From Lactifluus volemus (taxonomy: Eukaryota > Basidiomycota > Agaricomycetes > Russulales > Russulaceae), in contig WTXI01000106.1 of the NCBI GenBank assembly GCA_022376515.1, positions 1 through 64,000 on the forward strand: a DNA stretch of 64,000 bases, written 5' to 3'. Positions 19,983 to 32,607 of this stretch are shown here, one piece after another. Made by a program: the position numbers and the translations under genes. A model generated the notes under the pieces. The model searched no databases. It saw only the letters and a program-made list of their open reading frames with translations, and had not been told where the DNA came from. Within the stretch, counting starts at the first letter, position 1, and each line of letters starts with the position of its first letter.

Positions 19983-22208
19983 TCACAACACTTTGTGTAA
20001 GTTACATGGCATGTACTGTAATCCCCTTTCATCTCTAAACAGGGTGATGAGCGTTTTCCTACAATCTGCCATTGCGACCTTCATCGACAATTTGTTTTCA
20101 AAGCGTAGGGTTGTTATATCGTCAAGAAGCTCGAGTTCATGAAATTCTTGCCGCAAAGCCCCTGAAGCACCCCCTGTGATCTTAGAGGGATGGAAACTGC
20201 CTAAGATCAACATACCTCTCGCGCTTGTTCTGTGCGAGAGCACAGTGTAGTATCCTTGATGTGTTCGTGTATATTTCAATTCCACAACATTATATGTACG
20301 TGTTTTACCTTGAGAAGCATAGTCTGTCATACCGAAATTGGGCAATATATCAGTTTGTGATCGTGTGATGGCCACTGAACTATCATCTGGAAAAAAACAA
20401 GTCGTAGTAATGGTGTTTTTCGTTAATGGAACCACGTTCAACAGCAGGCCATCAAGCTTCACCACAAGAGATGGATCCTTAAGACAAACAAAAAGAGTAT
20501 CCAATGTGTTTGAGCCATTTATTGATTGCGACTGCCATCCATATACAAATGCCTCTTGTCCCTTTGTAATACAAAGTTCCATCACGATGTTGTTCCTTAT
20601 CATGACTGGTATGCCAACACATAGCGATAGTTTTCCAGGTATTAACTTTGAGTTTGCGCAAGGTGGTTGATCCCACAGGACTTTCTGAACATTTGGCCTG
20701 ATCTTGCCATCCACAGTCACATCTTGTCCATGCTTCCTATTTTTTACAGGCCACTTCTTCCTTCCTATATCTTTCCCATCATCCGAAGTCAGTGAATCTA
20801 TAGAAAAGAAATCAACCAATTTCTGTTTTGTCTCAACCACAAACCTTAGTGACCCCAAACAATTGATCTCATCCTTCAACGCATTTAAAGAAGTAATGAT
20901 AGATACATCCCTAAAACAATCATCATTCGCGGAATCCTTGCCAGGCAGATTGCTTGATACTCATGTCCTAAGAAAAGCAAGGTCTTCAGGTGTGCATGCT
21001 TTATAACGCATGTTGGAAAGAGCTTCGTGGAAATGACTATCTTCAACAGACTCAGTACACTGCCTCATATTCTGGTGCAAGATAACCACCGTTGTGACTT
21101 GATGCCATAGAGCCTTACCAATTGCTGCCTGTTGGTCCTTCAATGCAGTAGCATTGTTTCCTGCAGTCTGACTATAAAGCGAAGCATATTCCCCACCAAT
21201 GGCAGGAGGCAATTGAGCAAAGTCACCTGCAAAAATCATATTCATTCCACCGAATGGCATGTTTGGATTGTTTAAAACGCATGCTAACCTTTTGCTAATA
21301 AGATACATATCCCTACACGACAACATCAACACTTCATCCAGAAAGATATATTGAACTCCCATTAACTTTGTTTTTATCTGTGATAGTTGCACATTAGATG
21401 ACCAGTTGCCATCCGAGTTGATGCCAAGTGCAGAATGATATATGGACCCCCCTAAAAGTGCAGCAGCACTCCCAGTAGGAGCCAATATCAGTAAGCGATG
21501 TAATTCTTTTCTGCGTGAAAAGAATTCTGAAAGAGCGCGAAGCACTTGCGATTTACCAGTACCAGCCATGCTACCGATATACATCTTTAATTGTTCAAAC
21601 TCGGGACTACAGGCATGATTCACAACAATACGAAACGCACGACCCTGTTTACTATTCAAATTGAAGCAACTCGAAATTTCTTTGATTGTATCATGCCAAT
21701 TGTTAGAAATGTAATCATGAGATATGTAAGATTTGTCTACGATTCGTACTTCATTGGGAACAAATTGAGGAGTTTTCACACAAGCACTAGGCACAGCCTC
21801 AGAATTTGCAGACATGTTTTGTGAATGAACTTTAAGGATCTCAGCACATTTTTCTGCAACGACCCTTTTCCATGCCACTCCGCTCTGTTTTATTTCAGGA
21901 ACAAGGACTTGATCTTTTGTTAATAAATGCGACGATCCAGCAACATACTCTGTCCAACCAAGGTCTTGAAGTGTAGATCTTATTTCAGACATTAGTAGAC
22001 ACCAACCCTTCTCGCGCTTACCCAACACGTCTGTGTTCAAGTTACAAAGATCTTTCTCCATTGCATCAACACTATTTAGAGCATCTTCGCCTGTTGTCTC
22101 GTTTGTATCTTCCATTACTTCTAAACATTCATCCTCCCATAAACCAATTCCAGCCTCTTTGTTTCTCAACTGTGCATAAAAATTGTCCCATGCATCAAGA
22201 CATTCATA
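19983..22208 (-). pseudogene. Helitron helicase domain (PIF1 type)
   Basis: This is the C-terminal half of a Helitron replication protein. It shows 'SMAGTGKSQVLRAL' (Walker A), 'LILAPTGSAAALLGG', 'YIFLDEVLMLS' (Walker B), 'GGMNMIFAGDFAQLPP' and 'HQNMRQC', then after one in-frame TGA (20961-20963) 'FGMTDYASQGKTRT' and 'VLSHRTSARGMLIL' (motifs V and VI, normally A-L-S-R). The TGA sits where the frame would otherwise be continuous. In Helitrons this helicase unwinds DNA for rolling-circle transposition. It continues in the same frame as the part to the right, also behind a TGA. Confidence 0.88.
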
Positions 22209-23021
22209 TCAGATATTCATATTCTTCATAATAACTACATGCCTGCCAGTAAATGGGTAACTACTGAACGCATCATCCCACGTTTCTTCTTGATTTTTTA
22301 GATCTAGTCCTGTTCTCCATGGTTTAAATAATGTTAACATTGTACTACAATAAAATTCATGATCACCTTGATCATGTCTAGGGAGTGTCGGTCCAGTGAA
22401 GTTCGGAACACTCTCCTTATCAACTGGGCGACACCTAGTTCTGTGTGTTTTCACGAGCAGATGCTCAGGGAGAAACCGACACACCTTCAAATCATGAGCA
22501 TTATCAGATTTAACATGGCAAGATGAACGATGTTTATTATGTGGACTTTCATTCCCATCTCCATCATGACTTTCTTCAACTTCCACGTTCCTGGGTGCTT
22601 TCTGTTTAGGTAGCTTTATTCGTTCACATCTCACGACCCAATCATACAGAGTCATGTCGCAGAGTGCCTCAGACCTATATATATAATCATCAACAGCAGA
22701 AAGCCTGACAATTCTGTCCTTGTATTTGAATATCGCAACCTGTTCTTTTGATAACTGATGTTTATCCAAATTAGCTATGTCAGCTTCAACTTGCTCTTCC
22801 ACATTCGATCCTGTAGTAGTTCCATTTTTTTCAACATCATTTCGACGTGTTTCCTGTTGTAACCAGGGTCTCCTAGCAGTGTTAACGAATGACAACCAAT
22901 AAACAATGCAGAACTTATGACTCTTATAATGGTCTGGATTTCCCAATAAAGACATACATATCATCGGATTACCCATTTCCATCTTCATGCTGAGAGAGTT
23001 CACAATTTTCATTAGTAACTT
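22209..23021 (-). pseudogene. Helitron protein, linker between Rep and helicase
   Basis: An 801-base open stretch lies in the same frame as the helicase and Rep parts, bounded by TGA codons at 22209 and 23022. It contains 'MGNPMICMSLLGNPDHYKSHKF', a common block after the Rep domain in fungal Helitrons, then acidic and His-rich linker sequence and 'FKPWRTGLDLKNQEETWDDAF', typical of the segment just before the helicase. No enzymatic motif is expected here. Confidence 0.75.
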
Positions 23022-24160
23022 TCAGGCCTTTTCTTTACTAGAATCACTACCACCTACTACGTCAGAATTTCTTTTGAAAATAGATCTGATTGTGTCAAAC
23101 ACAGCATATGTCTTCAGTGGTACCTTTGTCACATAGTTGGTAATATACAATAAAACAGACTTTATTGCAGTACCAGAATGGTGACTCGTGACATCTGTAT
23201 TACACCTGAAAAGATATGTGACTAGATAAGAGAACGTGTTTAGCCATTGCTCTGTCTTCTTCATGATAATACTACCAGTCTCAGGGTTGACTTCAGTATG
23301 AGTGTACACAGAACGTGGAAATCTTGCCTTGCATGTGTCATGTATGTTATCAAGGCAGCCCTTAAATGCATGCCCCTTGTGCTGTGACCCATCTTTATTC
23401 CTAGTAGTAGAACACTTGTGAATATTTAACTTGAATAACAATGTGTTAACCTTAGTACAAAATCGCAACCACCATGAACCCAAACTAATGCATCGTTCAC
23501 CTTTGCTACATCCATCAATTGAACAAGGGGATGGTGGCGCTTCAGGCAATGTTTCCATGGGATCATGACAGATTCCTGATGTCAAAGATTCTCTCATGCT
23601 GGTGTCAACTTCCTCCATGCTAGCAGACATAAAATCTCTGGCATGCACTCCCTCTAAATACGATATCAGCTGCTCTCTGAATTCAGAACAAGGATCAAGA
23701 ATTCTTCGCTGCATCTTGTCAGGTGACAAAGTTCCGTGGATCCATATCAACATATGTAGATGTAATGTCAACCTCCCTTGCTGCTCAACAGTACCATAGA
23801 AGGCAGAAGTATTGCCATAGACTTGGAAACTGCGTTTCTTTTTGCTGAATCCTAGTATATGCTGTATGAACGCATCAATCATAAAATAAAGAATCTGGCA
23901 CCCACCACAGGGTTGTTTGCAATCAAATGAAAACATTCGTCATTACTACGATTTAAATTAATGTTGAATATCTTATTATCGTCAGCAAAGTACAAACATA
24001 TGGGATGCTTATTATCTGCAGGTGATAGTGTAATATACCATATTGGGGCACCCATATATGCAATCAGTGACCAGATTTCACTATGCATGTATTTCTTGGA
24101 GGTTATCGAACCCTGCACTCTACCATTTATGTGGTGAGGTCTTGAACAATTTGAAAGCAC
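23022..24160 (-). pseudogene. Helitron Rep (HUH endonuclease) domain
   Basis: The upstream frame (24160-23879) gives 'SKKYMHSEIWSLIAYMGAPI', 'ITLSPADN' and 'LIANNPVVGARFF'. A frame change near 23900-23935 leads to 'LYFMIDAFIQHILGF', 'YGTVEQQGRLTLHLHMLIWI' (the H-x-H of the HUH site), a Cys-rich insert, and 'SVLLYITNYVTK', the region carrying the two catalytic Tyr residues. This domain would nick and join single-stranded DNA. The frameshift between the pieces and the flanking TGA codons make it non-functional unless spliced. Confidence 0.85.
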
Positions 24161-24207
24161 GTCCTTTCATCATCTGTTAAGGGTTTTACAGTTTTGCCCT
24201 CTGACAA

Positions 24208-24687
24208 TCACTTAGATATGGATGCAAGAGTGTCTTGATTGACAGACAACAATCTGTTAGTGATATCGTTAAATTTTGATGTGTCTGCGAGGAGGAAGCT
24301 AGCCAATGTAGCTACCTTAAGTTGCTGATAACTGAACACAACGAACAGAAATGTGGGGTCATGTTGGAAATGTTTGTCATGATATATTAATAAATGGTAT
24401 TTGTGCGCTTTGTCTGAGAGTGCGGTTGTACCTATTCCTCCAAGACCATAAGGGAAGAGCCAAGGGAAAGCTTGAGGATACAAGCTAGGATTGTTGTAAA
24501 TAGACTTTGAACTTGCACTATGCAACACAGCAAGAGCACCACCACCGCTATTCCAGTGCATCAATGCAATACCTTTCAACACATCTACTGACATTGTCTC
24601 GTATTGCTCCCCCATCAAGCCATGCACAACGAAAGGACATACACCCTCTTCTACACCTTCTTCCTCTCCATTATCAAATGAACTCAT
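24208..24687 (-). pseudogene. Helitron-like N-terminal domain
   Basis: The 159-codon frame contains 'LKGIALMHWNSGGGALAVLH', 'IYNNPSLYPQAFPWLFPYG', 'LGGIG' and 'LLIYHDKHFQHDPTFLFVVF', all standard for the Helitron-like N-terminal region preceding Rep. It is in a different frame from the Rep part. The gap 24161-24207 may be an intron or an indel. It is followed upstream by the DUF6570-like part. Confidence 0.8.
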
Positions 24688-24707
24688 CCTCTCATCTGTT
24701 TTAGTAG

Positions 24708-25600
24708 TCAGTGAATGACCATATTCAATGAGACAGGTGGATGTTTTTCGGGATACCTCTCGAGCTCATCATATGCAATATCAAGATCTGCATAGTATAT
24801 ATTATTCACTTTCAACCATTCAAGAGCATGCACTACAAAAGAACACCTCACTAATAATGGTGTGTGCATGTAATCCTTCTCTGTAGGCGAACATGGTCCT
24901 GTGAACGAAATGGCTAATATATCTTCCACATCTTCGACAGGAGGCGGCAAGCGATGGTAGATTTTTGGAACAGGAGACTCAAATGCAATCACATGAGATG
25001 TCATTTTTTTAAGACCTGATGCTGCAACCCAACAAAACAACTGTTAACTTGTACACGTGCGACTAACATATGTTCAACAAAATTTAATCTAGAGAGTTGA
25101 CAGGAATTTCACCGAGCCACAACCCATTAGCTAATGCATTCTGAGGGATCTGACCGTTACGAATTTTCTTGCAGCAATTTTCACATATCATATTACACCT
25201 GAAGTCCAACACAGGACCCTTGAATTCATGAACAGGCACAATAGAATCTTTTCTCTCAATTCTTGTAACGCCTTCAGTATTTAATACATGTAGATATTGC
25301 TTCATATGTTTTAGTCTAGAAAGCATAGAAGAAGGTGTCAACTGACCACATACAGCGCAACCAGCCTCTTCAATGTTCTCAACAGAAGATTTATGGCAAA
25401 AATCTCGTACAATATCACACATAAACATATCATCCAGAGAAGGTGAAGGAAACATTTCTTTCTTACACGTCGAGAATTCTACATGTTGAAAGGAAATATT
25501 GCTATGTTTTGTAGTAGTGTTGACAACCTTTATTGTAGTATCATCTTGCTCAATACTGACGCTGCATTTGTCGTTCCTTGATTGCCTCTTAGATTCCCTA
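24708..25600 (-). pseudogene. Helitron N-terminal zinc/DUF6570-like region
   Basis: Two frames belong here. 25600-25084 contains 'CAVCGQL' and, 55 residues on, 'CNMICENCCKKIRNGQIPQNALANGLWLGEIP', a Cys-pair zinc region plus the 'ALANGLWLG-IP' block I know from DUF6570 at the N-terminus of fungal Helitron helicases. 25040-24708 continues with 'LSFTEKLLVAR'-like 'TPLLVRCSFVVH' and ends in 'ERYPEKHPPVSL'. The piece between (25041-25083) is probably an intron. Intact open frames suggest recent decay. Confidence 0.7.
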
Positions 25601-26190
25601 TTGCACTTAATTTACATTTAGTAACAGAAAATATGGTAATAGAACCACTACAAGATACACAATGATAGATCCTAAATAAGATAACATCGTAGCCTTAGAC
25701 ATGTGCGACGAAACATCTAAACCATGAAGTTTGCAAACATTTGAAATCTTTTTCACAGACAGATGTGAAACAATTTTATGAAGTGGCACGTTTGTTCAAA
25801 CAAACCCATCGTCATCATAATCGCCATCAGGTACTTCCCGTGCGCAACAAATTTAAACACATTTTCAGCATCGCCTGCATTGCCATGTACTATATATGGA
25901 CTAATTTCAGCAAAAGTGAACTTGTGAGATCTCCCTCCCCCACAAGGGAAACATGTGTGAATGATATCGCTATTATCTTCATATTCCTGGAGAACACGAC
26001 AGCTATACCAATCAAGGATGAAAAGTGGATGCAATCTCAGATGGTGTCGTCGAGAACCAAGCAATGTGACAATGCACACGCACACTAATTCAAATATGAC
26101 ACGAATGATTTTGGCATATGAACAATCCCCCGTCACAATAAATAGACGTTCGAAGACAGAACGATACACATTCATAAACCAACACCTCAA
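25601..26190 (-). pseudogene. exons upstream of the Helitron protein, unknown
   Basis: 25789-25650 reads 'KISNVCKLHGLDVSSHMSKATML', a short helical segment like the SAP-type start of some Helitron proteins. 26190-25753 is open for 145 codons with 'PCGGGRSHKFTFAEISPYIV' and hydrophobic residues. I do not recognise it. Both point the same way as the Helitron gene and may be its first exons or an unrelated gene. Splice sites are uncertain. Confidence 0.35.
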
Positions 26191-27750
26191 ACTAATGGAG
26201 GCAGAGATAATATGACACAGACATAAAATGAAAAGACATGGACACCGTCCACAGACCTAGTGATGCCTTTTTTATGATATGACATAGCGACTGTTAGTCA
26301 CGCTCCAATGAGCAGCAAGATGTGGATACAAACAACCACACAGCTAGTAAAGAAATTTGAATAATGATTCTACACAGCCGTTATGTATGTCAGTCTTGAG
26401 GTAAACGTAGTAATACATAATGCTTACTGAGATAACAGCACGGTATGCCAATCCAAAACATACTTCATAATATATGGCAATAGTATGCAATAGCGAACAA
26501 ACCTAAGTATGATTATATAGAGCACAATTAATAAAAATTTCAGCTGCATGTCTGCACAATATGTACATTTCAGCTGCAAATGCACTGTTTTTTACAAGAT
26601 AGTAGACACAAGAGAACAATGCACACCAAGCAAGCAAAAAATAGACAGAAATAGCAGGATGAGGGAACATGAGACAGATTTTTGAAGTAATGGTTTGAGC
26701 GTTAGAGACATGACAAGTGAATCGATGATGTAGTGATATGTGGCAAAGAAAATATATAGCTGCAAACAACAAGGAGTTATTAAATGCACCTTACATCAAC
26801 TACAATGATAGAAGAACCCAGTTAGAATACAATGGGCAATTTCTAAACGGAAAACCTGTTAGAGATCATAACATATTAATTCACGCCAATTCACGCTTCG
26901 AAATGCGGTCACCCCTCTCAGAGACAGGCATCGTTTTTCCAAATTAATATTTCTATGTCTGTTCAATGTAGCCATATTAGAAACAAATTAAATGAAGTTA
27001 AATGGATTTAGCAGTCTATTAGCATGACAAATTTATACATAATCTACACTCATTAAACAAACTGCAGATTCAGTATGAACACCATCACAATGCATAGATT
27101 TAGAAATGCACCAATGGTGTGAAAGCCCTGTTGCCCTGCAAATAGCGATTGATATGTTGAAACTGAAGAAAAACAACAACAGTTGCCAAATAATTCCAAG
27201 ATTTGGGAGGGCATAACTCATGCACATCAAACAGATAACGCAGTCTTATGTTTTCAATAACAATTATATCACACTGCATTGTTGCGGTTGTCGCATCAAT
27301 ATAGGTGACGTACAACAAGAAAAAACAAGTTTACGCAACATCTATGAATCAGAAAGTAAAATGACTGAAATCAAATTTGAAGTCAAAATGGGACCCGCAG
27401 ACCCACGATATGTACCAAGTGTGTATATGACAGAAACAACCAATTCCACTGGAAGTTCAATAGAACCCCCCTTGTGCAAGTCAAAAGGTTCCTAAAGTCG
27501 GTGTCACTGAAGCCGAATCCCTTTCTGTCTATATCTGGTCTCCCATCATATATAGGAACTGTCAAAATGACGGTTAAAAACATTAAGCAAGAATAGAAAA
27601 ATGACATCTTACTCTGATCGTCGAACGAACGCGAGATAATATCAGCAGAAACGCTAACCAATGACGATGACACTGCTCTCAATATGCTCATTTTACCCTT
27701 AACAGGAGAAGACGACGTGGATGCTAACAATAAGAACTAAGAAAACGCTT
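26191..27750. other. AT-rich stretch without a recognisable gene
   Basis: Only short frames occur, in all directions, without known motifs. The right part (27380-27730) has a minus-strand frame with 'GRPDIDRKGFGFSDTDF' near 27490-27545 that might be a terminal exon of the gene at 27752-29390. I see no terminal repeat here. Confidence 0.35.
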
Positions 27751-27751
27751 C

Positions 27752-29390
27752 TCACGTGTCAAACAACTGACTCACACAAACGCCAGTTGTCCCCTTTGCC
27801 CTCTCCCCTTGTTGTAAATCCGAACCCAGAAGGGGAAATCGTGCCATATATGACGTTAAAATCAAACAGCAATCCCCAAGTAGCAGTATCACACCTGAGG
27901 TCCTGCTCGAACGGCACGATAGTGACTTTGTGTACCACATAAGGGGAATTAGGTGGCCCAGTTTCTACAGAATCGATCAAGAAACTTTCAGTGACAGTTC
28001 CAGTCATGACACATAGCGCCATAGATTTCGTTTCAGCCACACAGAGACGGTTCCCAACAACACACAGCACTGATGGATCGACCCTAGCAGTATTGACATA
28101 AGGTCCACTCTGGACAAATTGCAGCACCCTGATAACTGTCCTAACATCTTTATTAGTTTAGCATGTTTAAAACAAAGCAATGGACTAACTTGACAACTTC
28201 CGGCCTGATCCCATCACATTTTTCAGCAAACGGTGTTCGCAGCGATTTCAAAGGACCAGAAAATGGTTTTACCTCGCACAAACAACTAAAATGAAACACA
28301 TAATTAGTTTGATCAATTTGCAAGAGGAACATATATCCTGATGAGACATATAGAAGACTTGGGAGACCCTCATAAAGTTTCGCCAGAACAGGATCGGGAC
28401 ATGGCACCAACATAACAGATTGTTCACCACTACTTGCAGATTGATGGATAGCCTCACTGAAACAAATCAAAAAACATCAACAACATCTCTCCCATAAAAA
28501 CAAAAAACAAAAATAATAAAAACAACCAATACATTATGCACCTCATTTTCATAGCATTGCCTGCTGATGTAGTAGACGTAGAAGGCATATCAACCAAACC
28601 TTTTTTTTACCCAGACCATGACTGTCACTTTCACCTGTCAGCAACAAAAACCTAAACAATTATTCAAGGCATGAACATTGACAAGAACAAGGACGAAGCA
28701 CAAATCACAAACTCACAGAGAACAATCTGATCGAAGGATATTTGCGTTATCAATGGCATCAAGTACAAGCCTACAAATTACATTAGATGACATCATACTA
28801 ACAGGGAACAACACTTACGACGAGTAACCAGTTATAGTAGAAGTACGCTTTTCTGCAATGGCATCAGCAATGATTCTATCATGTTTGTTTGTGAACAAAA
28901 CAATCACTGAATCTGTGGATGAATACATATGAAGATATAGGTGGAAGCTTGTCGTCATCTTCACTATCTTCAACCTTAACCGCAAGTGCATGCTTACTGT
29001 ATGTGACGTTAGCAAAATGCAATTAAAACAGAATTGTCATGAAATAACTATCTCTATCATCATCAACTCATTTCCTCATACCCCCCAACGAAGAATAAAA
29101 CAAAAAAAAACAACAAACAGGAAAAAATAAAAGATCAACATACCTGTTGTTTCATTTTACATCATGAAGTTTCGCCTTTTCAGATCTAGTGATGTTACGC
29201 CTGCTTGAGAATAAGTACACGAACCTTGCCTCATAAAAACAACAAACTTGGGCCTATTTTTAATAAAGGTCAGCAACATATAGACAACTGATTAAATCAA
29301 AGATACACATACCTTGGAGTGTTGACAACAACAGTTGGAGATGGTGGCCACTTTTCTATATCAGCTCCACCAGGCAAACCACTATACATA
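27752..29390 (-). CDS. intron-rich hypothetical gene A, 5' end cut by TIR copy 4
   Basis: Several minus-strand exons read in order. 29381-29312 gives 'GLPGGADIEKWPPSPTVVVN'. About 29210-29160 gives 'RFVYLFSSRRNITRSEKAKL'. About 29005-28900 is an acidic 'VKVEDSEDDDKLPPISSYV'. 28456-28190 starts 'EAIHQSASSGEQSVMLVPC'. 28140-27752 gives 'TVIRVLQFVQSGPYVNTARV' and 'CVMTGTVTESFLIDSV' and ends at TGA. The intron 28141-28189 is 49 bases with GT...AG and a CTAAAC branch-like site, and it keeps the frame. I do not know the family. It resembles genes B and C in layout. The upstream end is interrupted at 29408 by TIR copy 4. Confidence 0.5.
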
Positions 29391-29407
29391 TGGCCAAACA
29401 AAACATA

Positions 29408-31031
29408 CATCAGGAAAACATCATATTTGCTTACGCTAATTAATGGTGCTTACTTTGCTTAATGGTCTTAATTATGGTCTTCTGCTTAATAAAAAATTTC
29501 TGTTTTTTGGTTTAAGCACGTTAAGCACATTAATCACATTAATCCACACTCAGCACAACTAAGCAAATTTTATTATGACCAATAATGAAAATTAAGCAAA
29601 CTTTAATCACACTAAGTAAACCAGTAGTTTAAGCAAACTAAGAGAATTTTAAGAGGCTTTTAATCATGCTAAGCAAATTGAAGTATTTTATGTAATTTAA
29701 TTAAAGTCCGAAAAATATGCAAAGTCATGAAATTTTCACTAAGTCGTTCCCGTGCACCAACCACGTGCATCTTTGTTTGTTCTTATTTGCACGATGTTGA
29801 TTTTCGTGCGTTTTCGTGCCAAGTCTTCTGTCCCTCCCTCCCCTCTGTCGTCGTCGCCCCCGTGTTGAGGACCCCGCTGTTGTCACCACAGCTGGCTCAC
29901 CGTCTGGCACTGCCACACGTCTTGCCCTCTCTCCTTGCCGTCTCCGTGGCCTCTGTCACCACCGCTCGCCGCCTTGCGCTGCCACAAGCCTCAGCGTCCC
30001 CGCGTTCTCTTTGCCACCGCATTTCCCCCTTTTTTTCCCCCGCGCAAACGCGTCTCAATGCTGCTTCCTCTGCCTCTGCCTCTGCCTCTGCCTCTGCCTC
30101 TGCCTCTGCCTCTGCCTCTGCCTCTGCCTCTGCCTCCACCACGTCATCCTCTGCCTCCTGCGCCTGCGCCGTGTCCACGCCCTCGCCTCCGCATCGCTTC
30201 CTCCTGGAACCACTGGGCTGGGCTGCGAGGGGTCCACGGCGCACGCTGCCTGCGCCGCGCCTTCTGCGCCACCACTCCGGTATGTTGTACGCTACCTCGC
30301 CCCAACGCTTCCTGACCCTTTTTTTTTGTTCGCCTTCACCTCTGCCTCCGCCTCCTGTGGCGCCGCCTCCCCTGCCCGCACCACCCCTCCTGCGCCTTCT
30401 GCGCACTTCCGTCCCTTCCGCCGTCCCCGCACGCACTTCCGTCCCCTCTGCCGTCCCCGCGCCTCCTCCGCTTCCCGCGCCTCCCGCGCCTTCTCCCGCG
30501 CCTCCTCTTGCCCCTCCCGCGGCATTTCCTGGGCTTCCTGCGCCCCGTGCCTCCTCCCGTGGCCCTCGCCTCCTCCCGCGCCTCCCGCGCCTCCGCCTCC
30601 GCCACCGCCTCCTCGTGGCCCTGCAGTCCCACCCCCCCAGGGCTGTTGCATCAAGGCCTGTAGATTACTAGTCTTAGATATTCATGTTGTAGTTTTACTC
30701 CAATATATAATTTTGATGCCTATAAAATTGTGTGATTGAAAATTTCAAATGGATTGAAAATTTCAAATTGTGATGAAAATTTCAAATTAGTTAAAAATGT
30801 GAAAGATGCTTAATGTTACTTAGACCTTGCTTAATTAGCTTAATTAAGCAGAATGCACTTAATTCAGCAAATGTGCTTAATTCAGCAACGGGGTGCGCTT
30901 ACTGTGCTTAATCAAGGGTTGCTTAACTTGTGCTTAGTTCTTCTTAATGCTTGCTTAACCTGCTTAATGACGACTTTAAGCACACTAATCACACTTTAAG
31001 CACATTAAGCAAAAACAACATTTTCCTGATG
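29408..31031. mobile_element. CATCAG-family TIR element, copy 4 (short, no gene)
   Basis: The left end is CATCAGGAAAACATCATATT and the right end is its near-inverse, AACAACATTTTCCTGATG. ATA flanks both sides (29405-29407 and 31032-31034). The ends are TTAAG/CTTAAT-rich as in the other copies, and the motif ACTTAG(C/T)...TTTTCATGACTTTG near 29725-29745 (minus) is shared with the right ends of copies 1-3, so this copy lies in the opposite orientation. The centre (29750-30660) is C/T-rich low-complexity DNA. No transposase or captured gene is evident. Confidence 0.7.
30067..30132 (+). repeat. (CCTCTG)11 microsatellite
   Basis: Eleven perfect hexamers lie inside TIR copy 4. Depending on frame they read as Ser-Ala, Leu-Cys or Leu-Pro repeats, which explains the long spurious frames here on both strands. 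Confidence 0.95.
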
Positions 31032-31133
31032 ATAAGACACTAAGCACATGACAAAAACAATGACTGATGTATGTATGAGATAGAAACTGGTGGCAATACG
31101 TCGAATTCAGGAGAGCCAGGAGGCAGAGGGGAT

Positions 31134-31950
31134 CAACATTGACGCTTCATTGCATCGGAATGGTCCAAAATATCTCTGTGAACATATAATGATAAATCGC
31201 GATACAGAGTCATTAAAGCCTGAGGGACATACACATCAGACGAATCACTAGACGCAGGACTCGGTGCACTACATTTCTTGGAACGAAGAGTAGAGTGATT
31301 CCTAGACAAATGTCCAAGATGAAGTCCCAGACATACATCAGATTAGATACCATACCGAATAATAGTATTCGCAGATGCCTCTTCCGCAATGAGTCTACAA
31401 AATTGTGAAGACGTCATGACATAGACTCGGATAGAGAAAAACAACATACTCCTCCAAGCTACTAGTATGATTCCTGTATGGCATATTAAAAATATAATAA
31501 ATTGTAAACGCGTAAATAGAAACGAATGAAGGGATTTTGAGAGACTTATGTGGCCATCAATACCTTCTTCGAAGGGCTTGTGCTAATCACAGTGTAAGGA
31601 ACACTCAGTGAAACACCTAACAATAAGTTACTTACAATGCTGTTTTCTTTGACGCGCTAAAGAATCGCTTATAACTAATCAACCAGTCAATAATAGGAAT
31701 TGATGAACGCATGATGAAGACTTGGGTGGCATCACTATTTAACAGAGTGAGTCGTCGATAATTTGTAATGGTTTGCAAGACAGAAAAAGCAGAAGAATTG
31801 GACGATGTCTGCAAACGAAGGGTATGCATCACTTTATATACAACAATGCGCTACACACAAAAATGGACACAGTATAAGTGGACAGCAGAGAAAAGAAGAT
31901 ACCAGACAACGATTCGAGACAGGAACCTGAGAACTCCCCAAAGATGAACA
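31134..31950 (-). CDS. hypothetical gene D, partial
   Basis: A terminal exon at about 31320-31134 reads 'RSKKCSAPSPASSDSSDVYV' followed by 'PQALMTLYRDLSLYVHRDIL' and ends in TGA. An upstream frame at 31832-31632 reads 'SAFSVLQTITNYRRLTLLNS' and 'VFIMRSSIPIIDWLISYKRF'. Both are on the minus strand and may be exons of one gene, with introns between 31321 and 31631. The Ser-rich to helical pattern is protein-like, but I recognise no family. It lies immediately upstream (in transcription) of TIR copy 4 and gene A, so A and D could have been one gene split by the insertion. Confidence 0.35.
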
Positions 31951-32590
31951 CACGTAAGTTGCATGGTACAATGACACCACAACGAAGAATATATTGATCC
32001 TGAGAAATAAGGAAGCAGGTGGATCAAATTGCAATTATCTTCACAATTTACGTTCTTTTGAGAACCGTGATGTCCATAGGGTGGCAGCATGTAACAATGG
32101 GCTTTTGAAACGGCACATACAGAGACACTCTACACTGCTGCAGTGGCCGTATATGGGCATTTGTGACACAGACAACTTGAAAGGCAAGCCAAAAGGAAAT
32201 AAGGAACAATATACCTCTTCCCCAAACAAATCTTGCTTATTGGCCACATGCGAACCAAACAACATAAAGATGATGGAAAGTTTATACAACATTGAGCAAG
32301 CACGTACGTTTGACAAACAAAGACTTACAGACAGTTGCTTATGACAAACAGGAAACGAGATTGAACAGATATCAATAGAGTCCGGATATGGATATGACGA
32401 TGAACATATCAGATTATCATGCATTGTCTCAGTAAGGGTACAACACCTCACAGATAGTAAACAGATACATAACACATCACATAGCCTGAGACACCTTTTT
32501 GGGACAAGTACAAGATACAACAATTCTCCAGTTCAGCATCTTAGCGTATTGTGGCATGAGACAAAAGTGGTAAAGACGCAGAAGAGGTCA
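31951..32590. other. stretch without a recognisable gene
   Basis: Frames up to 160 codons occur on both strands, but none shows family motifs and they overlap each other. I cannot assign a function or a repeat. Confidence 0.3.
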
Positions 32591-32607
32591 TTTTCTCAGT
32601 ACGTGGG

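Noticed and set aside
29727..30739. Long frames of about 180-315 codons on both strands
   Set aside because: They run through the CCTCTG microsatellite and C/T-rich DNA in TIR copy 4, read as Ser-Ala, Leu-Cys or Pro-Leu repeats, and have no domain.
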